The notes below the pieces were generated by a model. That model made no database searches, was not told where the DNA came from, and saw nothing but the letters and a program-made list of their open reading frames with translations. This document shows positions 16,574 through 25,144 of a stretch of DNA of 64,000 nt, piece after piece. Every line of letters starts with the position of its first letter. Positions within the stretch are counted from its first letter, which is position 1. This DNA is from Chloroflexi bacterium HGW-Chloroflexi-6 (GTDB taxonomy: Bacteria; Chloroflexota; Anaerolineae; Anaerolineales; Villigracilaceae). Position numbers and translations under genes: made by a program. The stretch spans positions 186,001 through 250,000 of the forward strand of contig PHBU01000006.1 of the NCBI GenBank assembly GCA_002840685.1. The letters run 5' to 3'.

Positions 16574-18634
16574 TTATTGCGCCTCCCATTTCTGAATCAG
16601 CCCGGCCAGGTAATCTTCGGCGCGGCCCCAGAACAGGTTAATGTTTGCGCCCTTGATGAAGTATTTTTCGAGATAACGACGCGCGCGCAACGGCTCGAGG
16701 GTGCGCTCGTCATGCGGCTCGATCTGCACCGCGATGTGGGCATACTGCCCGAGCAGCTCGCTGCCCGCCTGCGCCAAAATGCTGTGGAAAATGACCCGAA
16801 AGGCCCATTCATCGGTTTGGAAGCCCAAAAAGAGCAGCAGAGTATCGCTCAGGGCCAGGCGCACCTGCTCGGGCACAAAGGCTTTGTTGCTGGTGAAGCC
16901 GATCAGGTACTTGATGTACTCGTCCTCGGTCAGCACCAGCGAACTGCGGTCGTTCCAGCGCCCGAACAGATAAAAAACCAACGGGCGATCGGCGCTTGGC
17001 TCGTAGCCTGGTTCCAGATCAAAGATCGTCTTGCGACTGGCCAGCCGCGCATTCCACGGGCTGATCATTACCTCCGGCTTGCGGCCAGCCTCCTCGAGCG
17101 CGTCTTCCAATAACCGGTCGGGGTTGGCGGTGATATACAAAGGGAAAGGCAGGCTGGCAAGCACTCGGTAGGCATCCAACGGGTTGGCGGCGCGCTGCTT
17201 CGTTCCAATCGTTTTCATCAGGATATCCGGCTCGACATATTTCTTTTTCGCCACATCGGGGGCCAGCTCGGCCTGAAAATTCTTGCGCAGGGTGCGCTGA
17301 ACGATTTCTTCATATTCATCGAAAGGCACCGCCTCGCCCTTGTCGGTGGCGAGGTACTGCGCCACTTTTGGCAGGGTGTCGCGGTCAAAGGGAGCCATCG
17401 GGTAGCGAAATGCACTTGCCCAGACACGGGCAATATCCGCGTTGGGGCCGAGCAGGCCATCCAGCAATCCCGGCCCGATGATCGGCGTGCAGCGTTCACG
17501 GTTGATGTAGCGCAACTCAGTCTCGTAATCGCTGCCGGTCTCCTGATTGCTAAAGCCGGGGGTATACCAAAGGTGCCCACTTTTCAGGCGCATGAACAAG
17601 ACCGGGGCCCAGAAATCGGGTTGTTTGCGCACCATGCCGCGCGCCACAGCCAGGGCGCGATCGATCTGGCCATCCTTCTGTAATTCGCGGAAGAAAACCG
17701 GCAGGAACTGCGCGGCGGTGTCCATCTGCAGGTTGGCCTGCATGGCGATCACCGCCGGAATGCCGGCCTCGACCAGGCGCGGACCGAGCGCTGTCAGCGC
17801 ATCACCGGTGCCGTTCCCGGCGCTCTGACACGAGACCAGAAGCGCCAGGCGCGGCGGCTTTTGCAGTTCTTTGATGCGCAGGGCAAAGTCATCGGCGCTG
17901 ACAGCTTCGCGTTTGCCATCCGTGCCTTCCAGATAGAGCATTCCCCGGCCATTGATCATGACACCGTGGCAAACCAGGTACAGGATGTCACTGCCCTCGG
18001 CGCGCAAAGCGCTGATAATTTCGTCTGCTGAAGCGGGTTTGCCGGCGGTTGGCAGTTCCGTCAGGCCGATATCGGCCAGCCCGGCCCGGGCGCGCTCCAA
18101 CTCTCCGGCAGAGTCAACCGGGGCCAGCTTGTAATTCGCCAGGTCGGAGGGGTTGGCCACAGCGACCAGCGCGCGCAGGCTGCCTCTCTGGCGCAGGTGT
18201 ACCGGGCGCCAATCCAGGCTGGAAAAGTAACGGGAGAAATAGATATTTTCGTTTGTTGAGAGCGGAGAATTATCCTGCGGGTCGCGCAGAAGTTCCCAGC
18301 GCAGTTTGTGCAGTTCGAGGGCGCTGGCGCTAATCCACAACCGCAGCCGCAGGGGCAGGTTCTGGCTCTGGGCACTGGCCCGCGCCTGTCCGAAGGCGGT
18401 TCGCAAAGCCGGGTCTTTAAAAAGGGCCTCGGTCAGGGCTGCGGCGTAAGCCTGAGGGTCGGGCATGGCCGGGTCGAAGACATCATCTGCCGGGTTGAGT
18501 TCCACCCAGACCGGTTTATCCTGCCCCAGGCCGGTATCCGCTTCACTCTTGGGCAGGCTGAAGCGAAATTGCACAGAATATCGCCCCGCATCGAATTTGT
18601 GCAAACTCAGTTCAAGATCGGCATATTGCTGCAT
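16574..18634 (-). CDS. CHAT (caspase-like) protease fused to a SIR2-like domain
   Basis: A 686-residue protein. ATG at 18634 follows AGAGGCTGAC and is preferred to the TTG 21 bp upstream. The CHAT domain covers about 100-365 with the dyad His223 (ILYLVCHGV) and Cys269 (LLVSCQSAGNG). From about 390 the protein matches SIR2-like (SIR2_2) sequences: CTPIIGPGLLDGLLGP, YITANPDRLLEDAL (Asn504), SLVLTEDEYIKYLIGF and LLFLGFQTDEWAFRVIF. At the place where relatives usually show YHLFG, this protein has FYLFG (Tyr555), so the NADase histidine may be missing. CHAT proteins are self-activated or triggered proteases; SIR2-like defence domains cleave or bind NAD. It leads the operon with the STAND ATPase. 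Confidence 0.88.
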   Translation of the reverse strand: MQQYADLELSLHKFDAGRYSVQFRFSLPKSEADTGLGQDKPVWVELNPADDVFDPAMPDPQAYAAALTEALFKDPALRTAFGQARASAQSQNLPLRLRLWISASALELHKLRWELLRDPQDNSPLSTNENIYFSRYFSSLDWRPVHLRQRGSLRALVAVANPSDLANYKLAPVDSAGELERARAGLADIGLTELPTAGKPASADEIISALRAEGSDILYLVCHGVMINGRGMLYLEGTDGKREAVSADDFALRIKELQKPPRLALLVSCQSAGNGTGDALTALGPRLVEAGIPAVIAMQANLQMDTAAQFLPVFFRELQKDGQIDRALAVARGMVRKQPDFWAPVLFMRLKSGHLWYTPGFSNQETGSDYETELRYINRERCTPIIGPGLLDGLLGPNADIARVWASAFRYPMAPFDRDTLPKVAQYLATDKGEAVPFDEYEEIVQRTLRKNFQAELAPDVAKKKYVEPDILMKTIGTKQRAANPLDAYRVLASLPFPLYITANPDRLLEDALEEAGRKPEVMISPWNARLASRKTIFDLEPGYEPSADRPLVFYLFGRWNDRSSLVLTEDEYIKYLIGFTSNKAFVPEQVRLALSDTLLLFLGFQTDEWAFRVIFHSILAQAGSELLGQYAHIAVQIEPHDERTLEPLRARRYLEKYFIKGANINLFWGRAEDYLAGLIQKWEAQ

Positions 18635-18838
18635 GTCAGCCTCTTTCGCGAACAACTGGTGTATCTATAATTCAATTTATTCCACATCCGGGGAGGAAAT
18701 AGGATCGTCACAATATTTTCGCTATACCGAATACCATTATCACATTATTACAGGTCAAGTTCAAGGGATTGGCCTGGTTTGATGGCATGCAAACCAGAAA
18801 AGAAAGCAGTATGGTTGCGCTATAAGCCATTAATCCCA

Positions 18839-18883
18839 AGACAGAAGAAATCCCGCTAAAAATGAGCGGGATTTCTTCTGTCT
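18839..18883. terminator. Perfect 19-bp hairpin, probable bidirectional terminator
   Basis: AGACAGAAGAAATCCCGCT pairs perfectly with AGCGGGATTTCTTCTGTCT around a 7-nt loop. Read on the minus strand the GC-rich core is followed by TTTCTTCT, as expected for the end of the amino-sugar operon, whose last stop codon is at 18935. It also lies upstream of the CHAT operon start, shielding that operon from read-through. The rest of 18656-18934 shows no gene. Confidence 0.75.
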
Positions 18884-18934
18884 CTAATTCGTCCGGAACA
18901 CCACACGGCTCGATATTTCAAAAAATGTAATTTC

Positions 18935-19972
18935 TCAATGGGTCTCGGTCACTTTGCGGATGCTGCGCGGGGATTCGGTGTTGAAGCCTTTGGCGCGGGT
19001 CAGGTGGTAGGCAAACAACTGGGCCGGGACAATGCTGACAAGCGGGGTCAGCCACTCGGGCACATCAACCGGGATCGGGAGCGGCGTCTGGGCCAGTGTA
19101 AGCGCCGCGGGGTCGTTCGAAATAACAACCAGTTCTGCGCCAAAGTCGTTGCGCAGGCGGATCAGCGCCTCGCTCATGCTGTCAAAAACCTTGCCGTGCG
19201 GCGCGACCGCCATGACCGGGAAACTGTTTTCGATCATTGCAATCGGTCCGTGCTGAAAGTCGGCCGAAGAATAGGGTTCGGCTTCAACATAGGTCAGTTC
19301 CTTCAATTTGAGCGCCCACTCGAAGGCGGTCGAATAGTTGTAGCCGCGCCCCAAGACAACGCACTGGCGCATATAACGATAACGCTGGCTGGCCTGCTCG
19401 ATAGCTGAGTCTTGTTTGAGAGTCTGTTCGATCCAGGCCGGCACCTGCGCGAGCGCATCCCACTGCTTTTCATCGCCGCTCAAAGCAACCGACAGCATGG
19501 CGATCGCCATCAGCTGCGCAGTATAAGTTTTGGTCGCCGCGACAGCGCGCTCCGGCCCGGATTCGATATCCAGCGTGAAATCGGCGGCCCGGCTAAGGGG
19601 AGAATCGGGAGCGTTGGTGATCGCCAGGGTCAGGCAATTTTGGCGGCGTCCTTCTTCCAAAACGCTGACAATATCGGGCGATTGTCCCGATTGCGAAATG
19701 CCAAGCACCAGGGCATTTTTCAAACGCGGCGGGGCCTCGTAATAGGTAAAAAGCGAAGGCGCAGCCAGCGCAATCGGCAGTTGGTTGAGCGCACCCCACA
19801 GGTAATTGGCGTAACGGCCGGCATTGTCTGATGTGCCGCGCGCCGCGAGAAAAACATAATCGATTTCACGCCCGCGGATCGCTTCGGCGATGTTTTCAAC
19901 GGTTTTGCGCTGGCTGAGGAGCAGATCGTGCAGGCAGTGTGGCTGTTCGTGGATTTCGGAATAAAGAGACAT
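18935..19972 (-). CDS. SIS-domain sugar isomerase/deaminase (GlmS-isomerase-like, probable glucosamine-6-phosphate deaminase)
   Basis: A 345-residue protein made of two SIS domains, like the isomerase half of GlmS without the glutaminase half. Motifs include FLAARGTSDNAGRYANYL, VLGISQSGQSPDIV and AATKTYTAQLMAI in the first domain, and VVLGRGYNYSTAFEWALKLKELTYV with AEPYSSADFQHGP in the second. Stand-alone GlmS-isomerase proteins often deaminate GlcN6P to Fru6P (GlmD/NagB-II). It is last in the amino-sugar operon and would feed the product into glycolysis. ATG at 19972 lies 4 bp after the GH3 stop. Confidence 0.87.
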   Translation of the reverse strand: MSLYSEIHEQPHCLHDLLLSQRKTVENIAEAIRGREIDYVFLAARGTSDNAGRYANYLWGALNQLPIALAAPSLFTYYEAPPRLKNALVLGISQSGQSPDIVSVLEEGRRQNCLTLAITNAPDSPLSRAADFTLDIESGPERAVAATKTYTAQLMAIAMLSVALSGDEKQWDALAQVPAWIEQTLKQDSAIEQASQRYRYMRQCVVLGRGYNYSTAFEWALKLKELTYVEAEPYSSADFQHGPIAMIENSFPVMAVAPHGKVFDSMSEALIRLRNDFGAELVVISNDPAALTLAQTPLPIPVDVPEWLTPLVSIVPAQLFAYHLTRAKGFNTESPRSIRKVTETH

Positions 19973-19976
19973 AATC

Positions 19977-21581
19977 TTAACCTTGGAAGGAGTGCCCGGA
20001 CTCATACAACCCGGGAATGGCTACCGGCAAATGACCGGTTGCCTGCCTGTAGCCGAAGACCGTTTCCGCGAGCGCCTGCATGGACGGTTCGAGGATGCTG
20101 TAGCTGCACAGGTAGGTCGGCGCTTCGGGGAATGACGCCAGATCATAGGGCAGGCGCAGGGCGGCTACCACGGTCGGCAGGCCGGTTTCAAGCGCCACGC
20201 GTACAATGGCCTGCTGGCCAGGCTGGTTGTAAGCGTTCAGTGTGGCGATCACAAGAATGTCATAGTGCGACAGCTGCTCGCGCAAACCCATAATATCACC
20301 ATCGCCGGGGGCGTAGGGGATGATAAATTCATCCACATTGGGATGGTAGACGCGCAAAGCGCTGGCCAGCCCGGGGACGATGTACGAGGAGGTGTCGGCT
20401 GGGGTCAGATCAACCGGGCGGGGCATAACGACCGCAATGCGCTGATTGGGCTGAGGGTGAAGCGGCAGCAGATGAGCACCATCACGCACCAGCGTGATGG
20501 ATTGCCGGGCAATCTCGAGGGCAACCTGCATGTGTTCAGCGCATCCGATCACGTGCAGCGCTGGCCTGGTGCGGTTTTGCGCCAGCCAGTCTTTGAGCGC
20601 CGCAATACGCTGCGCTGAAGCCTGCACTTCTTCCTGGTCGAGCGCGCCGGTCTGGGCCGCGCGGAGCAGCGCAGCATACACGCGCTGCTGGTCTGCAGGT
20701 GAGGCCGTCAGCAACAGAATGTCCGCTCCGGCATTGACCGCCCGCAGGGCATCTTCGCCCAGGAACTCTCCCTGGCGGATGGCGTGCATATCCATCGCAT
20801 CGGTGATGATGACGCCCTCAAAGCCCAGCTTGCGACGCAGCAGGTTTTGCAAAATGTTGCCGGAAAGCGTCGCGGGCGGAGCCTGCGGGCCATCCAGGGC
20901 AGGCAGGGCCAGATGAGCAGACATGATCATCTTGACGCCCGCGGCGATGCTCGCCTCAAAAGGCGGGAATTCGAGGCTTTGCAATCGCTCCAGCGTGTGC
21001 AGCACAGCCGGCAAGCCGTGGTGTGAATCGCCAATGGTGTCACCATGGCCAGGAAAATGCTTGGCCGTGGCAGCCACCCCCTGAGATTGGATCCCTTCAA
21101 CAAGGGCCGCGCCGAGGCGCGCCACCAATGCCGCATCGCCGCCAAAAGAGCGCACCCCGACAACCGGGTTTTGCGGGTTGACATTGACATCCACACTGGG
21201 GGCGTAATCGACATTCAGGCCCATGGCGGCCAATTCGCGCCCGAGCACTTCTCCGGCGCGGCGGGCCAGATCCGTGGAGCCGGTTGCGCCAAGCGCCATG
21301 TTGCCGGGCAACGGCGTGGTGCCGCTGCCGATCGCCATCAATTGGCCGCCTTCCTGGTCGGTGGCGATCAGGAGCGGAGGCAGGCCGAGCTCTCGCGCGA
21401 GCTGCTGTAACTGATCGGTTAAATGGCGGACCTGCGCGGGTGAGTCGATGTTCATACTGCGGAAGAGGGTCACGCCGCTGGCGCGATACTCCCGCAGGGC
21501 AGATTTGATCTCTTCGGAGGGCTTATCCTTGCCGTGAAATGCGAGCAGGATCTTTTGGCCGAGCGCCTGGGTGATATCCAC
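19977..21581 (-). CDS. nagZ: Glycoside hydrolase family 3 beta-N-acetylhexosaminidase
   Basis: A 534-residue GH3 enzyme. The NagZ signature KHFPGHGDT with the catalytic His/Asp dyad is present, preceded by LIATDQEGGQL and SVDVNVNPQNPVVG..SFG, and the nucleophile Asp is in VIITDAMDMHAI. No signal peptide is seen, so it acts in the cytoplasm on imported oligosaccharides. At 534 residues it is longer than NagZ of enterobacteria (about 340) and has the GH3 C-terminal domain. The start is GTG at 21581, behind AAAGGTTAAC, within 2 bp of the upstream permease stop. Confidence 0.9.
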   Translation of the reverse strand: MDITQALGQKILLAFHGKDKPSEEIKSALREYRASGVTLFRSMNIDSPAQVRHLTDQLQQLARELGLPPLLIATDQEGGQLMAIGSGTTPLPGNMALGATGSTDLARRAGEVLGRELAAMGLNVDYAPSVDVNVNPQNPVVGVRSFGGDAALVARLGAALVEGIQSQGVAATAKHFPGHGDTIGDSHHGLPAVLHTLERLQSLEFPPFEASIAAGVKMIMSAHLALPALDGPQAPPATLSGNILQNLLRRKLGFEGVIITDAMDMHAIRQGEFLGEDALRAVNAGADILLLTASPADQQRVYAALLRAAQTGALDQEEVQASAQRIAALKDWLAQNRTRPALHVIGCAEHMQVALEIARQSITLVRDGAHLLPLHPQPNQRIAVVMPRPVDLTPADTSSYIVPGLASALRVYHPNVDEFIIPYAPGDGDIMGLREQLSHYDILVIATLNAYNQPGQQAIVRVALETGLPTVVAALRLPYDLASFPEAPTYLCSYSILEPSMQALAETVFGYRQATGHLPVAIPGLYESGHSFQG

Positions 21582-21582
21582 G

Positions 21583-22425
21583 TTAACCTTTCAGCCCGGA
21601 GACAACCACGCTTTCGAGGATGTAGCGCTGGGCGAAGAAGAAGACAACGATCAGCGGGACGGTGGTAAGCACCGCAGCGGTCATGATCGTCGGCCAGGGC
21701 TGCACCGTCTGGTTGATGTTGTAAAGGGTGGCCGTATAAACCGGCAGGGTGTACAGGTCGACAGTTTGCAGATACATGAGCGGGGTCAGCAGGCTGTTCC
21801 ACAATCCAACGAAAAGGAAGGTGGCGATGGTGGCCAGCGGAGCCTTGAGCAGCGGCAGCACGATCTCCCACCAGATCTGGACATGGTCAGCGCCATCGAC
21901 AAAGGCGGCTTCATCCAGTTCTTTGGGGATCTGGGCCATGGCCTGGCGTAGCAGGAAGATCATGGCTGCGCCACCCGCAAAGTAACCGGGAATGATGAGC
22001 GGGTTGAAGGTGCCGATCCAATCGAGTTTATTGAAAAAAACATATTGCGGCACGATCAGCGCCTGGGGCGGGATCATCATAGTGGCGAGCATCAAAAAAA
22101 AGATGAAGTTGCGGCCCGGCCACTCGATGCGGCTGAAGGCATAGGAAACCGCCGCGATCGAGATCAGCGTTCCGACCAGCGCCAGCGTGACATAAAAAAC
22201 AGAGTTGAAATAGGCGCGCAGAAAATCCTGGTTTTGCAGGATGTCAATATAGGCATCCAGGGTAGGCTGGGCAGGGATCCAGACGATGCCGGGCGAGTTT
22301 GTTTCCTGAATGGTCTTAAGCGAAGACGAGATCATCCAGAACAACGGAAAGCTCATGGCAACGGTTGCAGCGGTCAGGGCGATGTAAAGAACGAACTTTT
22401 GAATGATGAGCAGGTAGGTTTTCAT
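21583..22425 (-). CDS. Carbohydrate ABC transporter permease, MalG type
   Basis: A 280-residue inner-membrane permease with six helices. The EAA loop, which docks to the ATPase, reads ELDEAAFVDGADHVQIWWEIVLPLLKAPL. N-terminal SFPLFWMISSSLKT is typical of CUT1 sugar permeases. It pairs with the MalF-type permease encoded just upstream. No ATPase gene is present in this operon, so a shared MsiK-like ATPase elsewhere in the genome must energise it. Confidence 0.93.
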   Translation of the reverse strand: MKTYLLIIQKFVLYIALTAATVAMSFPLFWMISSSLKTIQETNSPGIVWIPAQPTLDAYIDILQNQDFLRAYFNSVFYVTLALVGTLISIAAVSYAFSRIEWPGRNFIFFLMLATMMIPPQALIVPQYVFFNKLDWIGTFNPLIIPGYFAGGAAMIFLLRQAMAQIPKELDEAAFVDGADHVQIWWEIVLPLLKAPLATIATFLFVGLWNSLLTPLMYLQTVDLYTLPVYTATLYNINQTVQPWPTIMTAAVLTTVPLIVVFFFAQRYILESVVVSGLKG

Positions 22426-22437
22426 GACGCCCTCAAC

Positions 22438-23589
22438 TTAATAAACATCGTACGTGACCCAGCGGTCTTGCAGCTTGAACTGGATGATGGTGATGACAAG
22501 AATAATGACGAGAATGACCCAAGAGATCGCCGAGCCATAACCGATCTCAAAGTGGCTGAAACTTTTCTGCCACAGGTAGTACACCATTGAAATGGCGGAA
22601 GGCACGAGCGGCTGGTTGTCGCGGTACAGAACAAAGATCGGTTCGAAAATTTGCAGAGAACTGATCATGCCCACAACCAGGTTATAAAAAATGTACGGGG
22701 TAAGCAGAGGAAAGGAGATCTTCCAGAAGCGCTTCCAGCTATTGGCCCCGTCCACCTGCGCGGCTTCGTGCAGTTCCTTGGGGATGTTATTCAGCCCGGA
22801 AAGGAAGATCAACATCATCGCGCCGCAGCCCCAGATCATGAGCAGGACGATCGACATTTTCGACCACATCGGGCTTTGCACCCAGAGCGGAATGCGGTTT
22901 GCAGCCGGGAAGCCTGCTTCAATAACCTTGTTCATTAAGTTGAAGGACCCGTTATTGATGCCGAGGAAGAATGCGGCTGAGATCTCCTGCCCGTAGATGG
23001 TGGCGCGCAGCAGGTGGCTGACGCCGGGGATTTCGGCCATGGCGCGCCACATTTGATTGATGATGCCGGTCCCGGTATTGAGCATGAGTCGCCAGCATAG
23101 CAATACGGCCGTATTAAAGCCCAGGATGACCGGCAGGTAAAAGGCCATCCGAAAGACACGCTCGCCCCGCATTTGTTGATTGAGCAGAATGGCGAGAAAC
23201 AAAGCCACAGCCATCTGGAGCGGCAGGCCAATCACCGTCAGATAAAAGGTATTAACAATGGAGGCCCTGAAGCTGTCGTCTTCAAAAAGCAGGTTGTAGT
23301 AATTTTCCAACCCGAGCCATTGCGGGGATGTGTTGGAAGTAACGCGATAATCGGTGAAACTCCAGTAGAGCGAAAATCCCAACGGGACGACAACAAAGAT
23401 CAGGAAACCAACGATCCACGGGGCGGCAAACAGATAACCGGCAAAGGCATTGGACTGTTGATTAAGAGAAGCGCCGCGCGATTTGACCACTGTCCGGGCC
23501 AGCCACCCCAGCCCATAGCTGCAGGCAAGGATAAAAACCACGGTCAGCGTCGCTGTCAGGATGACGTTGATATAAGGATTTTCGGGCAT
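22438..23589 (-). CDS. Carbohydrate ABC transporter permease, MalF type
   Basis: A 383-residue permease with an extra N-terminal helix, then the MalF-like segment AGYLFAAPWIVGFLIFVVVPLGFSLYWSF. The EAA loop reads ELHEAAQVDGANSWKRFWKISFPLL. It is 12 bp upstream of the MalG-type gene. ATG at 23589 follows GGAGAAACGAGT. The strong hairpin at 23613-23647 lies between it and the binding-protein gene. Confidence 0.93.
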   Translation of the reverse strand: MPENPYINVILTATLTVVFILACSYGLGWLARTVVKSRGASLNQQSNAFAGYLFAAPWIVGFLIFVVVPLGFSLYWSFTDYRVTSNTSPQWLGLENYYNLLFEDDSFRASIVNTFYLTVIGLPLQMAVALFLAILLNQQMRGERVFRMAFYLPVILGFNTAVLLCWRLMLNTGTGIINQMWRAMAEIPGVSHLLRATIYGQEISAAFFLGINNGSFNLMNKVIEAGFPAANRIPLWVQSPMWSKMSIVLLMIWGCGAMMLIFLSGLNNIPKELHEAAQVDGANSWKRFWKISFPLLTPYIFYNLVVGMISSLQIFEPIFVLYRDNQPLVPSAISMVYYLWQKSFSHFEIGYGSAISWVILVIILVITIIQFKLQDRWVTYDVY

Positions 23590-23612
23590 ACTCGTTTCTC
23601 CGTCGGTTTGAA

Positions 23613-23647
23613 AAATGGTTGGAGGGGCAAAGCCCCTCCAACCATTT
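23613..23647 (-). terminator. Intra-operon hairpin between binding protein and permease genes
   Basis: AAATGGTTGGAGGGGC-AAA-GCCCCTCCAACCATTT is a perfect 16-bp stem directly after the stop of the solute-binding protein on the minus strand. Such hairpins stabilise the upstream mRNA or partially terminate, giving more binding protein than permease. A comparable hairpin sits at the same place in the peptide operon (51532-51573). Confidence 0.7.
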
Positions 23648-23660
23648 AGAGTACGTTGAC

Positions 23661-25049
23661 CTACTTGAGGGCTTCGATGTAATCAGCCTGGATCTTGGCG
23701 ACAACTTCTTCCACGGTCAGTTCTTCGGTGATCAGTTTGCCGAGGGTTTCCTGCATGATGGTGGAGAGCTTCGCGGCTTCCTTGATGCCGGCAAAGCCGA
23801 CGCCATACTTGGAGGCCAATTCAGCTTCGCGTTGCAGTTGGGCAGATTCAGTCACATAGCCATACTGCGAGTCATTGCGGGCCGGGATAAGACCCATGGT
23901 CTCGTTCCACTTGTTGTTGCCTTCCTTGCTGAAAGCCAATTTCAACCATTCGGCGGCCAGTTCTTTGTTCTGGCTGTATTCGGGCACGGCCAACCAGTCA
24001 TTGAAGGCCAATACGACGGGTTTGCTGTTCGGGAAGTTCTCAGGATCGCCATAGAAAGGTTCGATGGTGACATTTTCCCAAACGGGGCGGTCGAAGGCAG
24101 GAGCAGCCCAACCGGAGTGAGCGAGACAAACAGCGCCGTTATCCTTGCCAGTGGCGTCGTCAACATCGATCACAGAACCCTGGCCGGTGGGCAGGGAGCC
24201 AACTGCATTGGCAGCGTCGCCGTAGGTAGCCTGGCGCATATCGAGCAGGAACTGGGTCGCAGCCAAAGCTTCGGGGGAGTCAAAGTTGGGGGTGCCATCG
24301 GCTTTGTAGAGTTCGCCGCCGAGCGAGTAGTAAACCAACAGCCACCATTGCCAGTCAGCCATCGAGCCGGCGTCCACGGGGACCAGCGCCTGCTGGGTTA
24401 GGGAATTGGTAGCTTCGTCAATCACGGAAGCCTGGGCAGCGAAGGCGGTCCATTCGGCGAAATTCTTGGGGGTGCCGGTCGTCCAGCCATTGGTTTCCAT
24501 CAAGTCAGCGCGGCAAAAAACGTAGCGGGGAGCGGTAAAGATGGGCAGGCCGCGCAGCTTGCCTTCGTACTTGGCATTTTCGAGGGCGGGGCCAAAGTTG
24601 GTAATCTCAGACCAGGCAGCTTCAGCCAGGTAGGGATCCATGTCAGCCAGGCTCTGGCCATAGAGGGTGTTCATTTCCGAGCCAAGGTTGATGATGTCGG
24701 GGCCTTCGCCAGCAGCAAAGAAACCGCTGAAGGTTGTGTCCCAACCAGACCAGGAACCTTCGGTGATTTCAACGGTCACACCGGGGTTGGCAGCTTCGAA
24801 AGCCGGGTTGATTTCGGCCTTGAGCCATTCGATGGTGGCGGGAGTGTAGTCGAGCAGGTAGATTTTGAGAACACGAGCTTCAGCAGCGGGCTCTTCAGCA
24901 GCGGCAGGAACCTCGGTCGCAGCAGGGGCTTCGGCAGCGGGTTCTTCGGCAACAACGGGGGCTTCGGTCGCGGCCGCAGGCGCGCAGGCCGATAACATCA
25001 TGCTGGCGAGCACCAGCACAGAAACAAGGGTGAGCAAATACTTACGCAT
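23661..25049 (-). CDS. Extracellular sugar-binding lipoprotein of an ABC importer (SBP family 1)
   Basis: A 462-residue protein. ATG at 25049 follows CAGGAGAAGAAAACC and gives a lipoprotein signal ending in the lipobox LSAC. A mature N-terminal linker rich in Ala, Glu, Pro and Thr tethers the domain to the membrane. The family-1 binding fold is recognised from EITEGSWSGWDTTFSGFFAAGEGPDI and WLKLAFSKEGNNKW. Context (hexosaminidase, deacetylase, ROK regulator) suggests GlcNAc-containing oligosaccharides such as chitobiose or peptidoglycan sugars. Confidence 0.92.
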   Translation of the reverse strand: MRKYLLTLVSVLVLASMMLSACAPAAATEAPVVAEEPAAEAPAATEVPAAAEEPAAEARVLKIYLLDYTPATIEWLKAEINPAFEAANPGVTVEITEGSWSGWDTTFSGFFAAGEGPDIINLGSEMNTLYGQSLADMDPYLAEAAWSEITNFGPALENAKYEGKLRGLPIFTAPRYVFCRADLMETNGWTTGTPKNFAEWTAFAAQASVIDEATNSLTQQALVPVDAGSMADWQWWLLVYYSLGGELYKADGTPNFDSPEALAATQFLLDMRQATYGDAANAVGSLPTGQGSVIDVDDATGKDNGAVCLAHSGWAAPAFDRPVWENVTIEPFYGDPENFPNSKPVVLAFNDWLAVPEYSQNKELAAEWLKLAFSKEGNNKWNETMGLIPARNDSQYGYVTESAQLQREAELASKYGVGFAGIKEAAKLSTIMQETLGKLITEELTVEEVVAKIQADYIEALK

Positions 25050-25144
25050 GGTTTTCTTCTCCTGAATGGGTATAAAGTTGAAACAACAGATGGGGATTAC
25101 AGGGAAATATATTTGCGTCTCGGCCTCCTTCAAGCCACTGGCTG

